Numbered from the stretch's first letter, positions 43,056-56,802 are shown. The stretch: DNA of 64,000 nt from Agapanthus africanus (GCA_030015575.1 CM057339.1:777868809-777932808); one strand, 5' to 3'. Notes: generated from the sequence alone by a model not told the origin. Numbers and translations: made by a program.

Positions 43056-45036
43056 TGTAAGTCGATATCGCACACCCCACACACTTGTGGGGAGGCGGAA
43101 TTTACAAAAAACAATTTTCTTGACTTGCAACACCCACTTAAACTTCAGGATATTTACGGAAACCATAACTAGCTATACTACTTGGAGGTTATAATTACTC
43201 GGTAAGAGTTTTATACCTCCTAAATACTTGTCCTACGGGTCTTCTTCTCCTCTCCTTAAGCTCCTCGAAAGTCCGGATCAGGCTTGATCGTACGTCTCCT
43301 CGTGTCAAAGATGATCCATCCGAGAGTCTATGGTTCAAGCTCCAACCTCTAAACCGAGGTAACTAAAGTACCTAGTTCGCTAAACTGGTAGCTTAGAAGA
43401 TGTAGAGTGTTAATTAGAGTATTTAATCTCAAGTGACCCTATGGTTCACAACTCATGTGAGGGTTTAGGGTCTTGAGGAAGAAGGAGAGGAAAAATGAAG
43501 AGAGAAAAGAAAAAAGCAAAATGAACAAAATCTTGAGATAGTGAAGGATGGCTCATTCTCTATCTCACATGAAGCATGGATTATTTTCCAATAGAAAATA
43601 ACAACCATACTTCAATAGTAAACCCAAACACAAACAAATGAAATGAGCCATGCTTCACCATGCCATAAATATCTCCATTTTCCATCTCATTAATCTTTTT
43701 GCAAAAATAGATAAATCCAAATAATGAGGTGTCCCCTTCTAGAAGCATCTCTTGTAAAATTACAAGAATGCCCTCACCGTATATACATACCCGTATTCGT
43801 ACTCCCAAAAATACGAATACAATGAGATAATAATAATCCAATAATATAATACTAGAATCCGGCTTAAACCAAAACCCACTAGTATTATCCGTCCGAACAA
43901 CATCCGTGCAGCTAGTGCACGTATAGGATCGGAACCCTGCTGTAAAACCATACGTCCTCTATATCGTTTCGCTTGAAGCAGGGAAACCCTTTATGTGGGA
44001 CTCTAAAAACTCAACATTACGCTGGCAGTGGGTTTAACCACAAGTCCGTCAGTGGTACTAGCTGTACGTAACGGCTACCCAGGTATCCGTCGATAAGAAG
44101 GCCGACGAACAAACTCATCCGAACTCCTACTGAGCCTATCTGTGACAATCTCTATACAGTCCGGTCTGTTCGTCTGAGAGTATCGCATATCGGCCTAGAG
44201 GGTGGTAACCGTCAGACCCCTAATAGCGCAATAAGTCGTGTCGGTGTAGAGCCCAATACACCCTGAGAAACTACTGGTGTACCTACCAGTAAATCTCACT
44301 TGCCCTGACCAGGGACTTTGTGTAATGGATATCCGAACACAGCGCGATATCAACTCCCAATACCGGGAGAGACGAATCCCTTCTAACCACTACTGCCTCC
44401 AAGTGCTTCGGGACTGCACCCAACCACTACCTGTTTTCATGACTCATTTGAGCCGTGTTAGGGTAGTGATCTAAGTACAGTGGGAACACACTCAAGACGA
44501 ATAGTGATGTCAAGTCAACTGACTAACCTGTACCGAAGTCACCCGGGAACTGCTAACTGAAGATAAGTATAATACCAACCAGCAGTTCCCATCTAGTCCA
44601 TCCAGTGTAATTCATAACCTAATTAGCACATGTATACTATCTCCGGTAATGCATACCAATGGCTACGGTACAGGCCATCTCCCTGACTGGGATGAGAAGC
44701 GTATACACTAATCTACTCCGGAGTATCGATACCCTGTCTCGATAATCCTACGACTAGGGACAAGTATAATGATGCGCTTACAGACTATCCAACCCCTACT
44801 AGTGCGACTGCCATCACAACACTGGTAGTCAAGTAAAGATCCTAAGGGCTCTTTCAATATGTATTAGCGATATGCTAAAAGAAACATATACATATATTAA
44901 AATAGAATCAAACCAGATAGCATACTATAATATTGAGCAAGACTGTTATTACATCCATTTATATCCTGAGCTTCCAAAATGTAATATACAATCCAGTACT
45001 ATATAATAATGGCATCTAGGGCATATATCATTAACA
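43056..45036 (-). repeat. 5' LTR of element E
   Basis: 1981 bp; plus reading TGTAAGTCGATATC...CATTAACA. U3 blocks match the LTRs of A and B; U5 differs. Right neighbour is TSD GGAAC. Confidence 0.88.
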
Positions 45037-45041
45037 GGAAC

Positions 45042-47110
45042 ACCTCAGTTACTTAAACGTACTATCAAACGTCAATACATTCTCTTTCTGTATAACTAAC
45101 TGCTTCATATATCGAGTAGAAAATATATAATCGTCTATTGCTGTCACTCTACAGTCTAACTGGTGCAGCACTCTTCAGATCCCGGATCAATGAAGATATA
45201 ACTCTTAAGTATATCCACGTTATGTGATTCGACTCCTTATATGAGAATAAGGCCAAATCAAGAAATAATGTGACGTTGCCACGCCGCATAGATTACCCTG
45301 TAATTTTCACACAACTTATCTCTTGACGCATAGATCCCTTGTAACTTCCACTCAGTATAAGCTACGAGTTCTCGGCAATAAATCATATGACCACTAATGA
45401 TATCGCTCTTCATCACGTCTAACGCATAGAGCGATTCTAGATGCGCCAACCTTCCGAAGATTATTGCATCTAGATGGTGCTGCGTCTTGTAAGCCCCACC
45501 ACATCGCTGCCACCTCGATGGTGCTGCGTCGTGTAGCCCTGATACGTCGCTGCTATATTGTCACTAGCATCCAAATCTTTCAGCTTGTTCATGTAACATT
45601 AAATTAATGTTTCTATTTTTTTATCGTCATCTACCATCTCACCCCTGGTAAGACTGACAATAAGTCACTTTATTATGGATGCGTTAAGACTATGACACAT
45701 AATGAAGTACCGTTCTTTCCCAAATAATGCTTCGTCTTCAACCCATCTTAACAAAATAATAAACTTACTACCCCGAAGAAAAAGAAGGAAAGTCGATGGC
45801 CCAACCACTTCCTTCAAAAGTATTAAAGTTAAAATATTGTTAAAATGATTGAACAACGGAACACAGATTTCTTAGAAATGGAGTAGATTGGGTAGTTGAA
45901 TCTATACCCACGTCTCCTTTTGAAACCCCCCACTTGAAATTTGTCAGATTAATGTAGTATGCGTTTATATATATATAATATTCCATGCACAACACAAAAT
46001 GCAACAATCAATCTAACAAATTCTATTTTTATTTAAACTACCCTATCTGATCTTGTCCGTTTTATTGTGGTTTTCATTTTATTCGTGAAATTAATATGCT
46101 CCTAAGATGCTCATACCGGATCAACTACCCAGTAAATCTCCAATATTTAATATGAGAGCAAAAACTTGAAAATTTTGGAGAGTAAACAAAATTTTCGAAA
46201 AAAATATAACTCTCACAGTTAACAACAAAAGCTTTAACTAACCTAAAACTTAAGCGGGAAACTCCCCAAAAATAATAAAACTCAAAAAATAAATTCTTAA
46301 TTTTCTTGAATTTTTCAGATTTTCATGAATATTTTTAATAAAACATTTCAGCCGACCCAGCGGGCTTGAGCCCGGATCGCGGCCCAGCTGGCGCAAGCCC
46401 GACTCAGCGCCCATCTGGTGCCCCCGAGCCCAGCTCGGGCCAGGGGCTGGCCCTAAAAAATGATTTTTTTATAAAAAAATAATAAAAATAAATTTTCCAA
46501 AATTATTTTTTTGTTAAAAAAATATTTGGTCCTCTATCAAAATCCAAAAAAATATCTAGTTTCAAAACAAAATAAAAAAAATATTTGGTTCCAAACTAAA
46601 TTCCAAAAACAATATTCGGTGCTATCAGCAAAGCCCAAAAATCTTTTTGGTCCAACTAAAAATTAAAAAAAAATTGGTCCAACAAAACTCCGAAAAAAAT
46701 ATCCCGCAAGTTTCCTTTCATAAAAAATAGGGTTATGGTTTAGAAAAAATTCGAGACATTGCCTCTATTAATGCTCACCAAAAAAGAAAAAAATAATTTT
46801 TTTCTTTTTACTCAAAAAAAAAGATCCAGTCTTTAAAAATAAATTTTATCTCACCTATTGTTCCATGGATAATTTCACATCAACGAACTAAAAAAACTAC
46901 GTCATAAGCGTTATAAAAATAGATCTAATATATGGTGACAATATGATACAAAAAGATTAATCTTTGAAGATCTATCAAACGATAACCCTAATATCATAGA
47001 TCTATCATTAAAAAAATTTGATCTAGGTTTAGATTAAAAAAACACAAATTTTGAGTTACAAATATTTTAAATATCACAGATCTATAATTCTACGAACGTG
47101 GGATGCATGA
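45042..47110 (-). other. Unclassified non-coding retroelement sequence
   Basis: Lies between E's right TSD and a minus-strand PBS at 47111, so at least its right part should be the leader of an element with LTR 47123-47516. A GC island near 46360-46450 and an A-rich stretch at 46460-46830, with TATTTGGT-like phrases every few tens of bases, are the only internal landmarks. I found no gag or pol domain; short minus-strand frames near 45260-45860 are not recognised. Confidence 0.4.
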
Positions 47111-47516
47111 CTCTGATACCAATGTTCACATTATATGACGTAGATAAAAAATTTGCAACCAAGCGTAGCGAAAAGTCTATGCATCTACTATGAAGATTTA
47201 CGATATACCTGATCCAATTGGTTGGATCGTTACCCGCCCACGTCACGTAGAAGATATGATCTTTATCGTCTCCAAGCAATGGCTAGAAAGAAACCACATT
47301 TTGGTAGAAAGCGAGAATCTCTCTCTTGATCAGCCCACATACCAATCCAAAGTAGAAGAGAATGAGGAAAGGAGACGATGACTCTCTCCTATTTTTCTCT
47401 CTAGAAAAACTCTCTGTTTTTGCATCATCTATCTAACCCTAGCCCCCATATATGAATATATATGGTACCCACTCATATGGGCTGGTATTAGGCCGGTTCG
47501 GGCCCAATGGCTAACA
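47111..47516 (-). repeat. Short LTR with PBS (element F1)
   Basis: CTCTGATACCA at 47111-47121 (minus-strand TGGTATCAGAG) precedes TGTTCACATT at 47123; the LTR ends GGCTAACA at 47516, about 394 bp. Orientation: 5' LTR of a minus-strand element extending left. Its interior shares phrases with the next LTR (GCAATGGC.AGA...GACCACA-like). Confidence 0.6.
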
Positions 47517-47653
47517 CATATGTATTCTATTTTTTTAATCTCGGCTTGTTTGACTTTTATATTGAGAGGCAGTAAAATTAAAATGTTATACAAACTATTA
47601 TCTATGTTTCTCTGAGTTGATTTTCTCTGTTCTTATTGTTAAAATGGTGGGAA

Positions 47654-48192
47654 TGTTCCCACCATTTTATGATATTTGATATGACATAAAATATCCTCAT
47701 AGGCCCCCGTTAACGTTACCTGATATCAAAGACTCGTCCTAGCCCACAGAATGTGTTACATCCTTATGAGGATTATGCGATTAAGATAAATACAATGAAT
47801 CTTCTTCTAGAAGAGATCACACTAATAAGCGGAAGTAAATAATATAAAGTTACTTCAATCGCTTCAACCTGGCACATGTCACGTCCTTTTGCGTTTTCCT
47901 CTAGCAATGGCCAGAGAGCGACCACACTTCCAAAGAGAGAAGCTCGCACACATCACCCCATGTCTAACTTATGAAGAGAAAGGAAGAAGAAAGATACGAC
48001 ATCTCTAAACCCGAGGTTTATAGAATTCTCAATCATTGTTACCAAACCCTAGAATTCACCAAGTATTTATAATAGGAGGAAGTCTCTTACCTAAGCAAAG
48101 GTTTTGGGTTGGGTCGGATAATGACCAAGCACAGCCGACCCATTCGTCCACTTATTTAGGCGGACATGGGCCGGGTCGACCAATGTCCAACA
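47654..48192 (-). repeat. Related LTR with PPT (element F2)
   Basis: TGTTCCCACC...AATGTCCAACA, about 539 bp, followed at 48193 by TACTCCCACTTGTAC, a minus-strand polypurine tract. So it is the 3' LTR of a minus-strand element extending right. It is diverged from F1's LTR. The 137 bp between the two LTRs (47517-47653) show nothing recognisable. Confidence 0.55.
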
Positions 48193-49473
48193 TACTCCCA
48201 CTTGTACAAATGAGTGGGTGCCATCTATAGCTCCCAGAGCCAATTTCCTAAGCTGTTGACTTACTAAGTCAATGCCTTCTTGAGAATCTCATTCTTCATC
48301 TTATTCCTTTCCATACACGTTAGCGCGATGTGGACTATTGAGAATCTGCAAGCGGGTAGCCTTACATCCAAATTCATTAGGACTGACATTAAGATCTCCC
48401 TAAGAATAAACATAAACTTAAACGTTAAGCTCGTGAAATCTTATACCCAGGATTTGAGTCAGTCATGTTTACTCAAGTACATTTGATCTCTCTGAAGCGT
48501 ACTTGAACATCGCGGTAACCCTTAATTCATTGCACTCTTAAACCATGCCCTTATTATTAATAAGAGTTGGCCATGTGATGTAATCAAGAGACATATTATC
48601 AAATCTTCTTCCAGCTCTGAATAGTTAGGTCTTTTATTCACCCGCTTTTCTAACATTGCCCCGTATGTACGGTATTGTCTCATCGTAACAGGAAATAACA
48701 GCCAAAGTAGCAAACGCTCATAACATGCCTACCCAGTTAACCCAGTGTTTTTAAGGGTACTATGACTGTCCATCATTCCGGTGGTTGTCAATAAGGACTC
48801 GCACTGTGAGAGAGATGGATTTATCCCTTCCAACCTTCTTATTTACACGGTCTTAGCACACGTCGTATGGAAACGCGTTACGGTACAAGTTCTTTCCTTA
48901 AGAGCATACGTTATTAAAATTATTTCATACAGACCCAAGTCATATCACGCCCCGATTGAATTGTTCGATCATACCACCCCGCGATATACCGGAGATCATT
49001 CGACAAGCCCGCACATCGTGCACCAAGTTAGATCCCTAGTCCAGCTATTAATAAACATGTAAAATGGCTATGGGCATACCACTTCAGCTGCTTGGCGTAT
49101 GAATACACTATAACCACCTGATTGGAATGACTTATTCAGTGCTCCCACTGTCGCCGCACCCAGTAACACGACAATGTGAATTGCTCCAAGAAATAGACTC
49201 ATGACACTTAGTCTCACCTTCTCCTGCTGCCACAGCATAGAACGAGATCTTTCGTATGAGTGAGAGTTCCTACCTGCCGACATAACTTTGATGGATATGC
49301 AACTTGTGCATATCGTATATCCTATACATTTTGTGTACCCTATACTTGTATAAGTATATACTACATTCCAAATAGTCAAACAATATATGAACATTTGTAT
49401 CCAAATTATTTATAATAAAACAACTAATTATCAATTTTTTAAAATATGTTCATGAAGCCATCATTTATAATAA
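48193..49473 (-). other. Internal remnant of F2, non-coding
   Basis: Sequence beyond F2's polypurine tract, so it should be the 3' internal part of that element. No RT, RNase H or other pol domain can be read in any frame, which suggests a non-autonomous, coding-free derivative. The right limit with K is not resolved. Confidence 0.35.
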
Positions 49474-50960
49474 TGTCAAAAATAACAATACGAGAAAAGG
49501 AAGAAAAGGGTTTAAAACGAATAAATATAACCAAGGATATAGCCCTAAGGCTTCAGTTTGCTACACTAATGGATCCTGATTGCCACATTATAATGCATAT
49601 TTTGTAACCATACTTAATTTTATTTTCGCACATTTAATGTTGCTCTAGGTGTCTTTGTGATATTTGCAGGCCATAGAGTTTTTATTGCGAAATGAGAAGA
49701 AATGAAACTAACACGTGTGATTCACGTTGAAAATTAGCTAAAAATAAAGAACAGACGTGCACAGATCATATTTACAGAGATCTAAAGAGTTAAATGCAAT
49801 CAATTCAGATAAAAAAGGAATCAGACAAAAGTGGGACCCGCTTGGCCAAAATCGATCGGCAGTTTAATCAACCATACCCACGTTTTAGCCGACCCCTTTG
49901 GACCAAATAGGTCGGGTCTTTTTGTGTGATTAGGTAATTTAATTTTAATCCTGTTAGTACCCGGTATTTGATTAGAAGACTATTTAAATGCATCAAATAC
50001 AGAGAGCAAATATCTTTTTTTTCTCTTGTTATTTTGGTAGCTAGGGTTTGAAGAGCAAGATCGCTTTCAGGGTTGTAAGCAGATTTTCTTATTTTTATTT
50101 TAATGCAACGACTTTAGTTTTTATTATTTGCTTAAATTTCTTCAGCGTTATGCATAGCTAATTCTATTATACCTTTATTGATGAACCTAGGGTTAATAAT
50201 ATTTTAATCTTGTTGTTATGTGTTTCTCTATTCGCTAATACAAATCCAGGTATGTATTTAATTCTTAAATAAAATCCCTGCTAATAAACTACATTTGAGT
50301 CCATGCTTGACAACCGTAGATTTAATTTAAAGAAAGTAGAGTATGAGATTATTCATATATACTCGGTTTTGTCTATTCAAGATCTAGGGTTAATACTTGC
50401 TGATCGATAAATTTAGATAGGTATATCTATTGAGGGGAAGATTTAGACTTGGTTAATGCAAGATTAAATAGAACTACATTTTAGAATAATAAATAGAAAT
50501 TAATATGTTTGATAGAATTTAATTCAAAATTTGTATAATTTATGCTTTCTTAGGGTTGATAGATCATTGCATTGAACGAATATTTTATGCTTACATAATT
50601 ATTTGGATGAGGAAAGGTTAGAGAACGCATATTGCTTGATTGATCATGATTGGATCTAGGGGATTCATTACTTAGGTATATTTCTTTACTATATTTTCAT
50701 AAAAGTTCTATTTTTATTTTATTTAATTCTTTCAATTAATTTAATTATTTCTTTTATTTAAATCTTATTCAATCTTTTATTTATTTCAATTTCTGCAATT
50801 TAAATTATCAATTTAATTTTCTATAACAAAAAGATATTTTTTATTCGTTAGATTCCAATTAAAATTACCACACTCTTTGTGGATCGACTTACAAGTGCTA
50901 CAATCGATAGAACATACATCTGCAGTATAATTGAGACTAATAAATAACCCAACAAGTTTT

Positions 50961-50977
50961 TGGTGCCGTTGCCGGGG
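50961..50977 (+). promoter_or_regulatory. Primer-binding site of K (Athila/Tat type)
   Basis: TGGTGCCGTTGCCGGGG after a TTTT run. Athila-type elements typically have TGGCGCCGTTGCCGGGG here, so this copy shows one C-to-T change at a CpG. Confidence 0.85.
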
Positions 50978-51339
50978 TGGATGGTTGTAATTTTAGTTAG
51001 ATTTTTCGAATTACTTTTTCTTTATTTTTAGTTCTATTTTTCTCTATTTTATTTAAATTTTATTTCAGGAATTTTTGAGTTGCAGATAGCTAATTGGAGA
51101 GAGACAGAGAACGGAGCAAAAGACAGAAGACCTAAGTCAATGTTTGACCATGTAACCTCTGGGCCCACCCGTGAAGTCGCGGCTACGTCAGCACCTCTCG
51201 TGTTGAGTTTTTTGGTATCTGTTAGATTTTTAATATATATATACATATATATAGAATATATATTCTTTTCTTGCTAGTGTATGCAAAGTTGGATTAGGGA
51301 TTCTATAAATAGTCTTGTTAAAATTGACACGAGTAGTAC

Positions 51340-52892
51340 TAAAATGGATGACATTGTTCCAGCAGTACTTACCCTTCAGGATAAATGATATTCTGTTCGT
51401 ACGGCTTTACCATCTTGCATTATGTTGCTACCTGCCGTAGGTGATAACCATGAAATTAAACCACAATTCATTAACTCGCTTACTAAATTCCATGGTCTAG
51501 ATTCTAAAGACGCCTATGTTTTTATTAAGGAATTTGAGGATCCGTGTCAAATGTTGAAATAAAAATAGTTAAATGCCGACGTGGTAAAACCTAGGCTAAT
51601 ACCTTTTGCACTAGGTAAAGCGTTGACTTTATAGCATTCCCACTAACACCATCCACAGGTGGGAGTAATTTATAAAACCCTTCTTAAAGAAGTTTTACCC
51701 CCATTTAAAAATTGCTAAATTTAGAACCATAATAAGGATTTTTCATCAAAGGGAGGGGCGATGAATCCTTTTGGAAATATTTAAAAAGATTTAAAGACCT
51801 CCTAATTAAATGCCATCATTATGGGATTGCCAAATGGGAATTAAGCCAAATAATCTACGAAAGGCTTGGAGTCCAAGGTGATGCTCGAATCCATACGCCA
51901 AGGAGATTTTCTGAATAAAGGTGAAGATGAAGGATGGAACTTTCTAGAAGATTTGTCAGATGTAACCATGCGGTGGGAACGCACAAACGGAAGGGCTATT
52001 ACTACATCAAAAGGAGGGATGCACGTTGTTGAGTCTTCCATCTTCATGGAAGCAAAATTAGCTGCTATTATGCGCACGCTAGAGTCTATGCAAGTTACGA
52101 ATCCTTCCCCTGTAAATCAAGTCAATCAATCCTCTTGCTCAAATTGCCAAGGTCCCTTCATCTTTCTGAAGAATGAGCTTTCCTAGGAGGCCCTCAAGGA
52201 CCCGATAACAACTCTTATTCTCAAACTTATAATCAAGCTTGGACAAACCATCCAAATCTATGTTAGAATCAAGGCACGTATAATTTCAATACGAGCCAAT
52301 AGTTCCAAAATCAAAATCAAAAAGTGGGCCCCCCACCCAATTCTACCCAACCCAATGCACAATATAAACCTCAAGGATTTGGAAATGTGAATGGGAGGGT
52401 TACCAATCTAAAGAAAGCACTTGACGCTTTTATGAAGACTGCCGGGAAAGATATTTTTGCTGATGCTCAAGTCTTGTCAAATCTAGAAAAGCAGTTGGCT
52501 GCATTTATGCAAGCATCTAGTCAAGCAGTAACGGCTAATACTCAAGCAATTACAAGACTAGAAATGCACATGGGCCAAATACCACAGCAGTAGGGGAATG
52601 AGAAAAGGTACTTTTCCTAGTCAACCTGTTACAAATCCCAAGGATCCTAGAGCTAATCACGTTAGAGTAAATTCTATTCAAGCACTTAGATCAGGAAGGC
52701 AGGTTGACAATCATGTAGGGATGCCGAAAGATTTTATCGATGCGACGCCACCCACCGATGAAGATAGTGGACAAGAAGATTCAAATTCTACTCCTACGCC
52801 TACACAAAAGAAAAATGAGCAGCCCATTGAGTTACCAGCTCCATATCCTCATAGATTAAAGCTAAAAAGCAATCTTCTCTGTAAGTGTATAG
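51340..52892 (+). pseudogene. Athila-like Gag (element K)
   Basis: Pieces in shifting frames follow the plant Athila Gag layout. EIKPQFINSLTKFHGLDSKD then YVFIKEFEDPCQM (51460-51550) is the N-terminal capsid block. GRGDESFWKYLKRFKDLLIK and IIYERLGVQGDA (51740-51890) are the second half. 52324-52593 is a Gln/Ala-rich heptad segment (LSNLEKQLAAFMQASSQAV; ITRLEMHMGQIPQQ), and 52598-52880 is the GTFPSQPVTNPKDPRANHV and IQALRSGRQV linker that precedes the protease in this group. At least five frameshifts or stops. G interrupts it just before the protease would start. Confidence 0.72.
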
Positions 52893-53487
52893 TGTTAGGG
52901 TCGCAACACTTGTGGACTAAGGCGAAACATAAAACAAAAAATTTCTAAACATCGCACCATAAACTCAAACCAAGATCATCTAAATACTACAAGTTGTAAC
53001 AAAGAAAAAGAGCTATCACAGGCTATAATAAGGGTTTGAGCGGGCTACAACCTTTATAACGTGTCCACTCTAGTGGAAAACCCAAGTTTCACTCCAAGGA
53101 TGTGGGATTGAGCTTGATCTACGACTTTCTCGCCGGAGATGATCCACCTTGAAAGCAACCCACCCAAGCTCCAACTTCACAAAAGAACATTTCTTTGTGA
53201 AGCTACTAGCTCTCACAAATTGTTAAAAAGCAAGAGGTAGAAGATGAAATGGAAAAACTCTTTTTTTCTCTCTAGTTCTCTTTTTGTTCTCATCGTATGA
53301 AAGAGTAGATGAGGTCCAAAATGGATTAGCCATCTCATTTTCTATCTCCTCTATTCTATAAAAGAGAGAGGGAATGTGGCTTATCTCCTCAGGTGGTCCC
53401 TACCACCTACATGCATGCTTGCCACTAAATGACAAACAAGTATATGTATCATATACATATTAATACATATGTCTCATATACCTATGC

Positions 53488-53489
<2 letters not shown>

Positions 53490-53530
<41 letters not shown>
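53490..53530. repeat. (GA)n microsatellite
   Basis: AG/GA dinucleotide run inside G's LTR, with one interruption (AGAT). A shorter one follows near 53575. Confidence 0.9.
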
Positions 53531-53532
<2 letters not shown>

Positions 53533-54734
53533 TATCATATACACTATAATAGTTTATTTGTATCATATACAAATGAGAGAGAAAGAGAGTGTATGTATCA
53601 TATACATAATACTAGCAACCATATCACATATATGGGTATTAAGTCAATACTTGACTTAATAATCTAAACTATAAATAAATCGGCTAGTATTATCAAACGT
53701 CCGATTAATATGTGTGTATCGTATACACTTGTTTATTCGAATTCCCGCATGTATCGACTATATGCACAATACAAATTCACATCATTGTTTCTCCTGAGCG
53801 GGCACTTTTGACGTGGGGCTCTAAAGACTTGACAATACGCTGGCAGTGGGTTAATTGGATTATATCCAATAGAATTTGAAACCATTGTAGATCAATCCCC
53901 TAACGTGTTAACCCACAAGCACATCATCGACAATAGCTGTACGTAATGACTGCCCATGTATGTGTCAAAAGGTAGGTCGACAAGCAAACTCATCCAAACC
54001 TAACAAAACCTATCAGTGACAATTACCATACAGTCTGGTAAAAAAGTGTAGTATACCGGGTCTGGCGGTGGAAACTGTCATACTCTTAATAACCTAAAAA
54101 GACATGCCGATATCAAACCTATAACCGTCTGAGATACAACTAATAAATCTTATCAGTTTATCTCAACCACCCTGACCAGGGATTTCAGGTTACAGTCATA
54201 TCATACACAGCGCGAAATTGACTCCTTATACCGGGAGAGACGAATCCCCTCTTGACCGCTCACTGCCTCCATGTGCTTCGGGACTATACCCAACAAAAAC
54301 ATGTATGCACAGCTCTTTAAAGCCATGGTTGAGTAGATGTCAGTATAGTGGGATCACACACAAGACACTATGGCGATCTCATGTGAAAAAACTACCCTGT
54401 ATCATTGTCATCAGAGAACTGCTATATGGCAATAGGTCAAAAGATTGCGATCTAGGAGTTCTCGGCCAGTCCGCTCGGTGTAATCATTCTTTAATGAGCA
54501 CCTGTATACAATCTTCAGTGTTAAACAACAATGGCCGTGGGACCATCCATCGCCTTCCAAACGGGTCAACAAACATATACACTAGTCTACTCTGGGGTAC
54601 CGATGCCCCGTCGCGATACTCTCATGACTAGAACATTTAAGGATATGCTTATGGACCACCCAGGCCCTACTAGTATGATCACATCATAATCCTGATAGTC
54701 AAGTAAAGATCTTAAAGGCTTTATCAATATGTAT

Positions 54735-56802
54735 TGTTAGGAATATGTATGCTCTAGAGGCCATTATTGTATGATATAGTGGTTTCTTGGACATATATAT
54801 AGAGGACTTTCTTGCTCGACATGATAATATGCTATCTGGTTGCTCTTTATTTTAACATGTACACTTGTATTATTATACTGCATCTCTCATACATGTTGAT
54901 AAAGCCCTTTGGATGTCTGCTTGACTACCAGGACTATGATGCAGATCATACTACTGGGACTTATGTAGTCTACAAGCACATCCTTTAATTGTTCCTAGTC
55001 GAGAGAGTATCGAGACAGGGCATCGATATTCCAGAATAGACCAGTGTGTACGTTTCTTGATCCTGTAGGGGGCGATGGTTGATTCTATAACCATTGGTGT
55101 TTGACATCAAAGATTGTAAACATGTGCTCATTAGAGAATGGGTACACCGAACAGGACTCACCGAGAACTCCTAGATAGTACTATACCTATCGTCAGATAG
55201 CAGTTCTCTGGTGACACTAGTACATGTTAGTCTATAGACCCGAGATCGTCATAGAGTCTTGTGTGGTTCCCACTGTGCTTTGATTTCCCCCCAACCACGG
55301 CTCAAAGGAGTCATGCAAACAGGTGGATTTTGGGTACAGTCCCGAGTCACATGGAGGCAGTGAGCGATAGGAGGGGTTTCGTCTCTCCCGGTATTGGGAG
55401 TTGATGTTGCGCTATACTCGATTGGCTATAACAGTAAGTCCCTGGCCAGGGCTGATGAGATTTACTGGTAAGTGTTATCGTTAGTTTCTCGAACCGTTAT
55501 GAGCCATACATCGGCATGACTTATCAAGTTACTGGGGTCTGACGATTCCACCCCTAGACTCGATATGCGATATATCAGACGAAGAGACCGGACTATATGG
55601 TAACTGTTACTCATAGGCTTCATGGGAGTTTGGACAAGCTTGCTTGTTGATCTTCTAATCGCTCAATACCTGGGTAGCCGTTACGTCCAGATAGTACCGC
55701 TGATAGCTTGTGAGTAACTGATGTGATCATTACTTATTGCTGGTATATTGACGAGTTTTTAAAGTCCCACACAGAGGTTTCCTAGCTCAAGTGAAACGAA
55801 GTAGGGCACATATGTTGATATGTGCGGGAGCCTAATTAAATACGAGTATGTGATACCGTATTCTAATCTGGCGATAATTTGATATCGGTTAGGTTATATA
55901 TGATATAACCAGATTATTAAATCAAGTGTTGATTTGATAATATGATATACAGATAAATGATATTAGTCGGTTATATATGATATAACCAGATTATTAAATC
56001 AAGTGTTGATTTAATAATTTGATATATATATTTATATTTGATATATTTATATATTAACAAATATTAATGCTCACTAATTATTTTGTATGTGTGTGTAATA
56101 TATATATATATATTTGAATTTTCTATTTTGAGAAAATAGAAAAATGAGGTAGAAACTGGAAAGATATTTGTGGAATGGGTGAGGCTTTTCTATTTGTTTA
56201 TTCATTTGCTTTCACTATAGAAGCACGGTTGCAATATATTATTTGATAATATTCTATGCTTCAATAAGTGAAGTCTCATGAGCCATTCTTCACTTGATTT
56301 TTGCTTGATCTCACTCTCTTGCTATCTCCATTTTTCTTCTTCTTCCTCCTCCAAGCCCTAACCCTCATATGAATTGTGAACCTCAGGGCTTGTGAGAATT
56401 CTTAGCGAGCTAAAACACCTACTTCATCAACCTACTCTAATTTAGCAATTTAGATTAGGTTGTTTCCTTCACTAATAGCAGATTAGTGAAGAGGCAGCTT
56501 GACGTAGAGAAGCTTCAAGGTGGATCATCTTCGGCCTCGAAGATCGTCAAACAAGCTCGATCCTTTCTTCATGTGGAGCCAAGAGGAGTCGTAGGGACTA
56601 CTACTCGAAGGTTTAGAAGAGAAGGACTTGGTCTACAAAGGTTATAGTCTCCATCACTTAGTTGTAAAACTTGCTATATCTTCACTTAAACCCTAATACT
56701 CTAGTTAGATTCTAGGTTAGTGTAGCTTAGCACCCAAGAATTTTTAAAATTGCATGCTTAATGCTTGTAAAAACCTAGTGGTGATGCTAAGACACGCTTT
56801 CA
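54735..56802 (+). mobile_element. H: solo copia LTR, plus strand
   Basis: TGTTAGGAATATG...CACGCTTTCA, 2068 bp, with TSD TGTAT at 54730-54734 and 56803-56807. It sits in the U3 of G's LTR, about 150 bp from that LTR's outer end, in opposite orientation. Same family as A's LTR. No internal sequence. Confidence 0.93.

Larger units (their letters stand above)
39088..45036 (-). mobile_element. E: Ty1/copia retrotransposon with large pol deletion, minus strand
   Basis: TSD GGAAC at 39083-39087 and 45037-45041. Minus-strand order: full LTR (45036-43056), PBS, leader, gag, CCHC knuckle, protease, pre-integrase, first part of integrase, then directly a 310-bp remnant of the other LTR. Most of integrase and all of RT and RNase H are gone. 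It is the only copia element here with a recognisable gag. Confidence 0.85.
49474..52892 (+). mobile_element. K: Athila-like Ty3/gypsy element, plus strand, cut by G
   Basis: An LTR ending ...AACCCAACA at 50954, a PBS of the Athila/Tat type at 50961, then a broken gag up to 52892 where G is inserted. The left LTR edge is a guess (first TG after the F2 remnant); the protease and pol would follow beyond G, outside what the window shows. Confidence 0.65.

Noticed and set aside
49068..49394. 108-codon minus-strand open frame
   Set aside because: No recognisable domain; lies in a non-coding retroelement remnant; length within chance for this many bases.
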